Part shown: positions 7,282 to 13,675 of the stretch, piece by piece
Layout: each line of letters starts with the position of its first letter
How positions within the stretch are numbered: position 1 is the stretch's first letter
Source of the DNA: Ignavibacteriota bacterium
GTDB lineage: Bacteria; Bacteroidota; Ignavibacteria; Tepidaquicellales; Tepidaquicellaceae
Direction: 5' to 3'
DNA: 14,282 nucleotides
Assembly (NCBI GenBank): GCA_003135995.1
Contig: PNBM01000130.1
Location: forward strand, 8,864-23,145
Notes under the pieces: generated by a model
The model's input: the letters and a program-made list of their open reading frames with translations, nothing else
What the model was told of the DNA's origin: nothing
Databases searched by the model: none
Translations under genes and position numbers: made by a program

Positions 7282-8259
7282 TTGACAAAATATTTCATTG
7301 TCGGAGGTGCCGGTTTTATCGGTAGTCATTTAGTACGACACATTTTAAAAAGCGAAAAGGAATCTTTCGTTACAATATATGATAACTTTTCATCAGGTAA
7401 AATGTGGCATCTTGATGAAGTTAAAGAATTTAAGAATCTTAAAATCATAACCGGGGACATTAAAGATTTACTTTTATTAAAATCTTCGATGAAAGGAAAT
7501 GATATAATTTATCATTTTGCGTCTAATCCCGATATTTCCAAAGCAATTACACAACCCGATATTGATTTCTGGGAAGGAACTTATCTTACGAATAATGTTC
7601 TGGAAGCAATGCGTGTCAATAATATTAAAAAGTTATTATATGCTTCGGGGAGCGGGATATACGGAGATACAGGTTTTCTGGAAATTAATGAGAATTATGC
7701 ACCGCTTCTACCGATATCAACTTACGGTGCGAGTAAATTATCCTGCGAAGCTTTAATCTCGTCATATTGCTTTATGTTCGATATGAATGCTGCTGCTTTC
7801 AGATTTGCAAATGTTGTGGGACCAAACCAAACACATGGTATCGGTTATGATTTTGTCAGAAAACTTTTGTCTGACCCGTCAAAACTTGAAATTCTCGGAG
7901 ATGGTACGCAAAGTAAATCTTATATTTATGTGAATGACATTATTGAAGCCTTACGATTAATAGAACTGAAATATTTAAATAATTTTTCATATTTCAATGT
8001 AGCCACTCTTGATTTTATTTCAGTCAAAGAAATCGCCGATATTGTAGTCGAACTTTTAAAATTGAGTAAAGTAGAATACAATTTTACGGGAGGAGACAGA
8101 GGTTGGAAAGGTGATGTACCTATAGTAAGACTTAATTCCGACAAAATCCGTAATCTCGGATGGAAAAATTTATATTCAACTGAAGATGCAATTATAAAAT
8201 CCGTATCTTCAATAATAGAAGATTCTAAATTAAATAAATTTAATTGGGAGAAAAAATAA
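7282..8259 (+). CDS. NAD-dependent sugar-nucleotide epimerase/dehydratase (extended SDR, GalE-like)
   Basis: This 325-residue extended SDR protein most likely epimerises or oxidises a nucleotide-linked sugar using tightly bound NAD. The Rossmann motif GGAGFIG is at residues 8-14. The catalytic region reads SGSGIYG (Ser122 and Ser124) and YGASK (Tyr148, Lys152), giving a complete Ser-Tyr-Lys set. NVVGPNQ (177-183) and SYIYVNDI are family hallmarks, and GDRGWKGDVP (261-270) marks a common UDP-glucose 4-epimerase-like subgroup. The start is TTG 7282; a TAA at 7273-7275 in frame allows no earlier start. It ends one base before the kinase gene, so the two are probably co-translated. Its substrate is not fixed by sequence: a nucleotide heptose or hexose is plausible from its position at the head of the cassette. 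Confidence 0.85.
   Translation: MTKYFIVGGAGFIGSHLVRHILKSEKESFVTIYDNFSSGKMWHLDEVKEFKNLKIITGDIKDLLLLKSSMKGNDIIYHFASNPDISKAITQPDIDFWEGTYLTNNVLEAMRVNNIKKLLYASGSGIYGDTGFLEINENYAPLLPISTYGASKLSCEALISSYCFMFDMNAAAFRFANVVGPNQTHGIGYDFVRKLLSDPSKLEILGDGTQSKSYIYVNDIIEALRLIELKYLNNFSYFNVATLDFISVKEIADIVVELLKLSKVEYNFTGGDRGWKGDVPIVRLNSDKIRNLGWKNLYSTEDAIIKSVSSIIEDSKLNKFNWEKK
8246..8250 (+). promoter_or_regulatory. Shine-Dalgarno-like GGGAG for the kinase gene
   Basis: GGGAG lies inside the last codons of the epimerase gene, ten bases before the ATG at 8261. It is one of the few purine-rich ribosome-site candidates in the window and supports ATG 8261 as the start. Confidence 0.35.
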
Positions 8260-8260
8260 T

Positions 8261-9244
8261 ATGATTATTTCTAGGGCTCCCGTAAGACTATCGATGGGAG
8301 GCGGAGGTACCGATTTAAAGTCATATTACGAAAAATATGAAGGGTTTTTGATGGCTGTAACAATAAACAAATATGTGAATATATTGGTAAATAAAAGATT
8401 TCAAAATAATATCAGGTTATCTTATTCCGAAACTGAAATCGTCGATAATCTTGAAGATATAAAACATAATTTATTCAGAGAAACTCTGAAGTACCTCAAC
8501 ATTAAAAATCAAATTGAAATTGTATCTGTAGCAGATATTCCTTCAAACTGCGGACTGGGTACATCCTCGGCTTTTACAGTCTCATTGTTAAACGGATTAT
8601 ACAGTTATAAAAGAAATTATATTTCCATTAAAGAATTAGCTGAAGATGCCTGCCATCTTGAAATAGATATTCTCAAAGAACCAATAGGAAAGCAAGACCA
8701 ATACGCATCGGCATATGGGGGTCTGAATGCTTATTATTTTCATAAGGACGGTTCGGTAGACGTTGAAACCGTGAACATCAAAGAAGAAAAATTGATGGAA
8801 TTACAGAATAACATTCTTTTATTTTATCTAAAATCTGAACGCTCAGCAAGTCAAATATTAAAGACTCAGAATAAAAAAAGTTTAGATGGCGATGCTTCGA
8901 CTTTAGAAAAATTAAATAAAATAAAGGAAATAGGATTACACACAAAAGAAGTTTTTGAAAAAGGAAACATAGATGAATTTGGTGAAATACTCCATGAGCA
9001 CTGGTTAACAAAAAAAGGATTATCCGAGAAAATATCGGACGATTTCATTGATGATGTTTATGAAGAGGCCAGAAAAAATGGTGCGTTAGGTGGTAAAGTT
9101 GTGGGTGCGGGCGGCGGCGGATTTCTAATGTTATATTGCAGTAAAAACAAATCGGAATTGATATCTGCTTTATCAAAATTCGATTTACATCCGATGTGGT
9201 TTTCATTTGAGCAAGAAGGGGTTAAAAAAATATTTTCGAATTAA
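8261..9244 (+). CDS. hddA: GHMP-family sugar kinase, D-glycero-D-manno-heptose 7-phosphate kinase-like
   Basis: This 327-residue GHMP kinase resembles HddA, which uses ATP to phosphorylate C1 of D-glycero-alpha-D-manno-heptose 7-phosphate. It begins with ISRAPVRLSMGGGGTD, the first GHMP motif in the form typical of HddA. The ATP loop is PSNCGLGTSSA (residues 94-104), KQDQYASAYGG supplies the likely catalytic Asp146, and the third motif is GGKVVGAGGGGFL near residues 275-290. ATG 8261 begins one base after the epimerase stop, with a GGGAG site upstream. Its partners (SIS isomerase, HAD phosphatase and nucleotidyltransferase) are all within 5 kb, which supports the heptose assignment. Related GHMP kinases act on fucose or galactose, so substrate identity is an inference, though a strong one. 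Confidence 0.85.
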   Translation: MIISRAPVRLSMGGGGTDLKSYYEKYEGFLMAVTINKYVNILVNKRFQNNIRLSYSETEIVDNLEDIKHNLFRETLKYLNIKNQIEIVSVADIPSNCGLGTSSAFTVSLLNGLYSYKRNYISIKELAEDACHLEIDILKEPIGKQDQYASAYGGLNAYYFHKDGSVDVETVNIKEEKLMELQNNILLFYLKSERSASQILKTQNKKSLDGDASTLEKLNKIKEIGLHTKEVFEKGNIDEFGEILHEHWLTKKGLSEKISDDFIDDVYEEARKNGALGGKVVGAGGGGFLMLYCSKNKSELISALSKFDLHPMWFSFEQEGVKKIFSN

Positions 9245-9257
9245 ATTATATATAACA

Positions 9258-10040
9258 ATGAAATTGATTGATATTGCGGTCATAACAGGTGCTGGTAAAG
9301 GAATAGGAAAAGCAACAGCTTTAAATCTCGGAAAAATGGGAATCTTCGTGCTTTGCATATCAAAATCACAAAATGCTGAAAATACGAAAAACGAGATAAT
9401 TAAAAATAATGGAAAAGCGGATTTCATCCAAACTGATTTATATGATTATCAGAAATCATTTGAATTAGTATCTTCCTGGTTTAAAGATAAAAATTTCAAT
9501 AAAATCGGGGTCGCTCTGGCAGCGTCTGATTTGGGAGAACCTACTAATGCAGAAAAATTTGATGGCGATGTTTGGGATAGATGTTTAAGAATTAATGTAA
9601 CGGGAAATTTATCTGTTCTTTATGCAATTTTGCCCAAAATGATTAAATCAAAATTCGGCAGGATAGTATTTTTTGCAGGAGGTGGTGCTGCTTATTCATA
9701 TCCGTTATTTTCTGCTTATTCCGCTTCCAAAACTGCCGTAGTCAGGACAGTGGAAAATCTCAATGAAATGTTAAAAGATAAAGGAGATTTTGCAATTTCT
9801 GCTCTCGCTCCCGGTGCGGTTGAAACCGATATGCTTACGAAAGTAAAAAGTGCCGGCGCTGAAGTAAGAACCACAGTAGATATAAAGGAACCTGTAAATT
9901 ATGTGACCGAATTTTTAAATGCTGAATCTTGTGGGTTTTCAGGTTCATTTGTTCATGTTCGCGATATTTGGAAAGAATATCTCAATAATAATAAACTCGT
10001 AGATAATAACTTATGGAAACTAAGAAGAACAGAAAAATAA
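9258..10040 (+). CDS. Short-chain dehydrogenase/reductase lacking the usual catalytic serine
   Basis: This 260-residue classical SDR protein is probably an NAD(P)-dependent oxidoreductase acting on a sugar or sugar nucleotide. The cofactor motif TGAGKGIG is at residues 10-17, NVTGN near residue 113 holds the structural Asn, and YSASK supplies Tyr154 and Lys158. The position where the catalytic Ser is expected, some 13-14 residues before the Tyr, reads FFAGGGAA, with Ala140 and no Ser. The Pro-Gly stretch LAPGAVETDM is intact. An in-frame TTG at 9207 would add 17 residues and overlap the kinase gene, but ATG 9258 places the cofactor motif at the normal distance from the N-terminus, so I prefer it. 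The last 28 bases overlap the Gfo/Idh gene. The substrate is unknown. Confidence 0.85.
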   Translation: MKLIDIAVITGAGKGIGKATALNLGKMGIFVLCISKSQNAENTKNEIIKNNGKADFIQTDLYDYQKSFELVSSWFKDKNFNKIGVALAASDLGEPTNAEKFDGDVWDRCLRINVTGNLSVLYAILPKMIKSKFGRIVFFAGGGAAYSYPLFSAYSASKTAVVRTVENLNEMLKDKGDFAISALAPGAVETDMLTKVKSAGAEVRTTVDIKEPVNYVTEFLNAESCGFSGSFVHVRDIWKEYLNNNKLVDNNLWKLRRTEK

Positions 10041-11041
10041 AAATTGCATTAGCCGGTGCAGGTCTGATAGGTAAGGAACGCATTGTTGCAATTAACAACC
10101 TTATTCAAAGAGGTTTTGAAATAGATTTTATAGGAGTCTTCGATCCTTTAATAAAAAACAAGAATGACCTGACAAATAAATATAAAATCAAATTTCTTGA
10201 CAGCGAAGAAGATTTGTTTAAACATTCGCCCGATTGGCTTTTTATTGCAATCCCTCACGATGATGCTGTATCTCTTTGCATAAAGGGGTTAAAAAATAAT
10301 GTAAACGTATTAATCGAAAAACCGCTGGGCAGAAATCTTAAGGAAGCACAGGAGATTTACAGCAACATAAAAAGAGATAACCAGCTTTACGTGGGTTTTA
10401 ATTACAGATTTTACGATGGTGTTAAATCCTTAATAAAACATATTGACGAAGGGAAATTCGGAAATTTGATTTCCATAAATATGATATTAGGACACGGGTG
10501 TAATCCTGATATAACGAAGTCCTGGAAATTAGACCCTGTGAAAGCCGGGGGTGGTTGTCTGATTGACCCGGGAATTCATTTTATAGATTTATGCAGAATT
10601 TTTTCTAATGACAATATAAAAAGTTGTAAAGGTTATTTTTGGGATGGCTTCTGGAAAACTGGGATTGAAGAAGAATGTAATATTATGTTTGATTGTAATA
10701 AATTTATTGTGAATATGCAAATATCTATAGTAAAATGGAGAAGCACATTCCGTATCGAGGTAAACGGTGACGAAGGATATGGTATTATTAACGGCAGAAA
10801 CAGAAGTTACGGGATTCAAAAATATTATTTTGGTAAGAGATGGGGTTGGCAGAGCGGAAAATCACAGATAGAATCAGAAGAATTAATCGTTGAAGATAAC
10901 GGAGAAGATGTTTTTATTAAGGAAACTCAAAATCTTTTATATCCCGAAAATGAAAATTCTGTTCACGTTTGTAATTCACTCGAAGCTCTCCGGAATATGG
11001 AGATATTTGAAATGATTAAATCCAATATCTCTCTTAAATAA
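10013..11041 (+). CDS. Gfo/Idh/MocA-family oxidoreductase
   Basis: This 342-residue protein belongs to the glucose-fructose oxidoreductase/inositol dehydrogenase family, NAD(P)-dependent enzymes that commonly oxidise or reduce sugars and sugar nucleotides. The N-terminal Rossmann domain has GAGLIG (Gly15, Gly17, Gly20). IEKPLG (Glu102, Lys103, Pro104) is the family's EKP motif and carries the catalytic Lys. AGGGCLIDPGIHFIDL (about 178-193) gives the conserved His189 and Asp192 of the active site. The C-terminal alpha/beta domain ends normally and the length fits the family. ATG 10013 lies inside the SDR gene, giving a 28-base overlap. Its position between the SDR and the nucleotidyltransferase suggests a paired oxidation and reduction on the cassette's sugar, but the substrate is not visible in the sequence. 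Confidence 0.88.
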   Translation: METKKNRKIKIALAGAGLIGKERIVAINNLIQRGFEIDFIGVFDPLIKNKNDLTNKYKIKFLDSEEDLFKHSPDWLFIAIPHDDAVSLCIKGLKNNVNVLIEKPLGRNLKEAQEIYSNIKRDNQLYVGFNYRFYDGVKSLIKHIDEGKFGNLISINMILGHGCNPDITKSWKLDPVKAGGGCLIDPGIHFIDLCRIFSNDNIKSCKGYFWDGFWKTGIEEECNIMFDCNKFIVNMQISIVKWRSTFRIEVNGDEGYGIINGRNRSYGIQKYYFGKRWGWQSGKSQIESEELIVEDNGEDVFIKETQNLLYPENENSVHVCNSLEALRNMEIFEMIKSNISLK

Positions 11042-11046
11042 TATCA

Positions 11047-11772
11047 ATGATAGATTCCATTGTTATCCTTGCCGGCGGTCTTGCAACAAGACTGAGACCT
11101 ATCACATCCACGATTCCTAAGTCTTTATTAGAAATAAACGGTAAACCGTTTATAGATTACCAGCTGGAATTATTAAGAAAACAGAATATTACCAATGTAA
11201 TTATTTGTGCAGGTTTTATGGGAGAAGAAATCCGAAAATATGTGGGGGATGGTGACAAATACGGATTAAAAATTTCATATTCTTTTGACGGTGATAAGTT
11301 ATTAGGAACAGGCGGAGCAGTTAAAAAGGCATTGAATCTAATAAATGGTACTTTCTATGTTATGTATGGGGACTCTTATTTAAATATTGATTTCGGTTCA
11401 ATAAATCAATATTTTAACAAATTCGATAAGTCCGGGCTTATGACTGTATATAAGAATGATAATAAATGGGATAAAAGTAATATTATTTTTGAAAACGGGA
11501 AAATAGTAAATTATGATAAAAAAGTATATGTTCCTGAAATGAAATATATTGACTATGGGTTAGGAATATTTACTGAAAAAAGTTTTACAAGTTTCCGGGA
11601 CAAAGAAATATTTGACCTTTCTGATGTGTATACCGACTTACTTCAAAATGATAATCTTATCGGGTATGAAGTTAAAGAAAGGTTTTACGAAATCGGCTCA
11701 TTTGAAGGTTTAAAAGAGACTACAGAATTTTTATCCGGACAAAATAAAAATGATGGAAAATTATACCGATAA
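11047..11772 (+). CDS. hddC: Sugar-1-phosphate nucleotidyltransferase, HddC-like
   Basis: This 241-residue nucleotidyltransferase should join a nucleoside triphosphate to a sugar 1-phosphate, most likely GTP to D-glycero-alpha-D-manno-heptose 1-phosphate by analogy with HddC. The signature loop LAGGLATRLRP (residues 8-18, including Arg15) and PKSLLEINGKPF (Lys25) are intact. LLGTGGAVKKAL is the sugar-binding GTGGA stretch, YGDSYL carries the metal-binding Asp109, and YEIGSFEGL closes the active site as in mannose-1-phosphate guanylyltransferase relatives. It is short because it lacks a left-handed beta-helix domain, as expected for HddC. It starts five bases after the Gfo/Idh stop and overlaps the isomerase gene by 23 bases. 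GTP specificity is inferred from the neighbouring HddA-like kinase and is not shown directly. Confidence 0.82.
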   Translation: MIDSIVILAGGLATRLRPITSTIPKSLLEINGKPFIDYQLELLRKQNITNVIICAGFMGEEIRKYVGDGDKYGLKISYSFDGDKLLGTGGAVKKALNLINGTFYVMYGDSYLNIDFGSINQYFNKFDKSGLMTVYKNDNKWDKSNIIFENGKIVNYDKKVYVPEMKYIDYGLGIFTEKSFTSFRDKEIFDLSDVYTDLLQNDNLIGYEVKERFYEIGSFEGLKETTEFLSGQNKNDGKLYR

Positions 11773-12352
11773 ATATTTATCCGAAGCAACTAAAATAATA
11801 CAGTTAATCGATAAAAAAAATATCGATGCCGCGGTAGAATTGCTTTCGGATGTGAAAAAATCCGATGGAAGAATATTTTTTCTGGGAGTAGGCGGAAGTG
11901 CTGCCAATGCATCACATGCTGTGAATGATTTTCGGAAAATAGCAGGTATCGAATCTTATGCCCCAACGGATAATGTATCGGAATTAACAGCCCGTACAAA
12001 CGATGACGGCTGGGAATCTGTTTTCGTAAATTGGTTAGCGGGAAGTAAGTTGAATTCTAATGATTGTATCTTTATTTTTTCGGTGGGCGGTGGAAATATT
12101 GAAAAGAATATAAGCGTTAATCTTGTTAACGCCTTAAAATATGCTAAAGAAAAAAATTCTAAAATTGTAGGTATTGTAGGCAAAGATGGTGGATATACCG
12201 CAAAGGTTTCAGATGTTTGTATAATTATTCCTACTGTAAATAGTAATACTATAACACCACACTCAGAATCTTTTCAGTCTGTCATCTGGCATTTGATTGT
12301 TACTCATCCCGCATTGAAATCTTTTGAAATGAAATGGGAATCGACAAAATAA
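11750..12352 (+). CDS. gmhA: SIS-domain sugar-phosphate isomerase, divergent GmhA-like
   Basis: This 200-residue single SIS-domain protein probably converts sedoheptulose 7-phosphate to D-glycero-D-manno-heptose 7-phosphate. FFLGVGGSAANASHAVNDF (residues 43-61) is the phosphosugar loop, SVGGGNIEKN (111-120) the second substrate loop, and GIVGKDGGYTAKVSD matches the third GmhA segment. It belongs to a variant lineage: by eye, E. coli GmhA Glu65 aligns with Asp60, and the His180 region reads SVIWHL, with Trp at the His180 column and His181 next to it. Both active-site positions therefore differ or shift. Two ATG codons (11750 and 11753) are possible starts, inside the nucleotidyltransferase gene. 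It overlaps the phosphatase gene by 19 bases. Another phosphosugar substrate is possible; the isomerase class is secure. Confidence 0.8.
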   Translation: MMENYTDKYLSEATKIIQLIDKKNIDAAVELLSDVKKSDGRIFFLGVGGSAANASHAVNDFRKIAGIESYAPTDNVSELTARTNDDGWESVFVNWLAGSKLNSNDCIFIFSVGGGNIEKNISVNLVNALKYAKEKNSKIVGIVGKDGGYTAKVSDVCIIIPTVNSNTITPHSESFQSVIWHLIVTHPALKSFEMKWESTK

Positions 12353-12951
12353 ATAAAGCAGTTTTTCTGGACAGAGACGGTGTTATTAATGAACCTGTAT
12401 ATAATCACAAAACCGGAGAATTGGAACCACCCCATGATATCAAAGATTTAAAGTTATATGACTGGACTATTGAAAGTCTGAAAAGATTTCAGAATATGGA
12501 TTATTTAATGTTCGTAGTATCAAATCAGCCGGATTACGCTAAGGGTAAAACTACACTGGAAAATTTAAGAAATGTTCATAATGAGCTGATAAAGATATTC
12601 GACAAAAATGATTTAATGTTCAGGGAATATTTCTATTGTTATCATCATCCTGAAGGAATAATACCTGAATATAGTATTAAATGTGATTGCCGAAAACCCG
12701 CTAATGCTAATGTTATCAGGGCAATAAATAATTATAATATTAATCGAAATCACTCATGGTTTATAGGGGACAGAGATTCTGATATAATATGCGGAAAAAA
12801 TTCGGGACTTAAAACAATATTTATCAACGAAAAAAATTTAAATCACAATTTAGCAGATTATAATGTAAAAAATTTACAAGAAGCTGCTGAAATTATTTCA
12901 CAAATTAAGAACTTAAAAAATGACACCAAATCCGGGAAAACTGAAAATTAA
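12334..12951 (+). CDS. gmhB: HAD-superfamily phosphatase, heptose 1,7-bisphosphate phosphatase-like
   Basis: This 205-residue HAD protein most likely removes the C7 phosphate from D-glycero-D-manno-heptose 1,7-bisphosphate. The nucleophile motif FLDRDGVIN contains Asp13 and Asp15. VVSNQPDYAKG (Ser63, Asn64, Gln65) is motif II, the CRKP after the metal loop provides Lys121, and IGDRDSD (Asp146, Asp150) is the last motif. A zinc loop typical of GmhB is present as Cys102-x-His104 and Cys117-x-Cys119. ATG 12334 lies inside the isomerase gene (19-base overlap) and the 3' end overlaps the transaldolase gene by 32 bases. The C-terminus is Lys/Asn-rich and slightly longer than in E. coli GmhB. HisB-type histidinol phosphatases are close relatives, but no histidine genes are nearby. 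Confidence 0.85.
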   Translation: MGIDKINKAVFLDRDGVINEPVYNHKTGELEPPHDIKDLKLYDWTIESLKRFQNMDYLMFVVSNQPDYAKGKTTLENLRNVHNELIKIFDKNDLMFREYFYCYHHPEGIIPEYSIKCDCRKPANANVIRAINNYNINRNHSWFIGDRDSDIICGKNSGLKTIFINEKNLNHNLADYNVKNLQEAAEIISQIKNLKNDTKSGKTEN

Positions 12952-13648
12952 GATTTTTGCAGATGGAGCAAATGTTGAGGAAATGATTAAAGTTTATAGA
13001 GAAGGTTTGGTAAAGGGCTTTACGACAAATCCGACTTTGATGAAAAAAAATGGTATTAAAAATTATGAAAAGTTTGCAAAAGAAATTTTAAATGAAATAG
13101 TCGATCTTCCTATTTCATTTGAAGTGTTTTCGGATGAATTCGATAACATGGAAAAGGAAGCAAGATTAATATCATCATGGGGCAAAAATGTATTCGTAAA
13201 AATTCCAATAACAAACACAAAAAAAGAATCATCTATTCCACTTATTAAAAAATTATCCCATGACGGGCTGATGCTAAATATTACAGCGATGCTCACAGTT
13301 GAACAGGTTGAAAATGTAGCTTATAATATTTCACCCGAATCCAAGACAATTGTATCAGTTTTTGCCGGCAGGATAGCTGATACCGGCAGGGATCCTATTC
13401 CATACATGAAGGAATCCTCTGAAATATTGAAAGAAAATAAAAACTCAGAACTTCTCTGGGCGAGTCCGAGAGAATTATTGAATATTTTTCATGCCGAAGA
13501 ATGTAATTGTGATATTATTACGGTTACAAATGATATCTTGAAAAAACTAAGTATGGTTAATAAAGATTTAGAAGAGTTATCGCTTGATACCGTTAAAATG
13601 TTTTATAATGACGGCAAAAATTTAGGATATAATATTTTAGATAAATAA
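12920..13648 (+). CDS. Transaldolase, small (TalC/FSA-like) type
   Basis: This 242-residue class I aldolase-fold enzyme transfers a dihydroxyacetone unit; in this cassette it could make sedoheptulose 7-phosphate from fructose 6-phosphate and erythrose 4-phosphate. All expected active-site positions are visible: Asp15 in FADGANVEEM, Asn37 in FTTNPTL, Glu68 in SFEVFSD, the Schiff-base Lys94 in FVKIPIT, Asn120 and Thr122 in LNITAML, and Arg151 in VFAGRIAD. The usual FLDTAN start motif reads FADGAN. It is somewhat longer than the roughly 215-220 residues of typical small transaldolases. ATG 12920 lies in the end of the phosphatase gene (32-base overlap), so it is clearly part of the same operon. 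Fructose-6-phosphate aldolase activity is the main alternative. The next gene follows after 27 bases. Confidence 0.88.
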   Translation: MTPNPGKLKIKIFADGANVEEMIKVYREGLVKGFTTNPTLMKKNGIKNYEKFAKEILNEIVDLPISFEVFSDEFDNMEKEARLISSWGKNVFVKIPITNTKKESSIPLIKKLSHDGLMLNITAMLTVEQVENVAYNISPESKTIVSVFAGRIADTGRDPIPYMKESSEILKENKNSELLWASPRELLNIFHAEECNCDIITVTNDILKKLSMVNKDLEELSLDTVKMFYNDGKNLGYNILDK

Positions 13649-13675
13649 TTTTATTTAACTTAAGAATTTATTTTC

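Noticed and set aside
7517..7756. Open frame of 79 codons inside the epimerase gene on the same strand
   Set aside because: It is an out-of-frame shadow; the epimerase frame carries the complete Rossmann and YxxxK motifs across the same bases.
9207..9257. Extended SDR start at TTG 9207
   Set aside because: It would overlap the kinase gene and add a basic 17-residue tail before the cofactor motif; ATG 9258 fits the family better.
13649..13675. CTTAAG palindrome between the transaldolase and phosphotransferase genes as a terminator
   Set aside because: The stem is only six bases and AT-rich, and the gap is 27 bases, so co-transcription is more likely.
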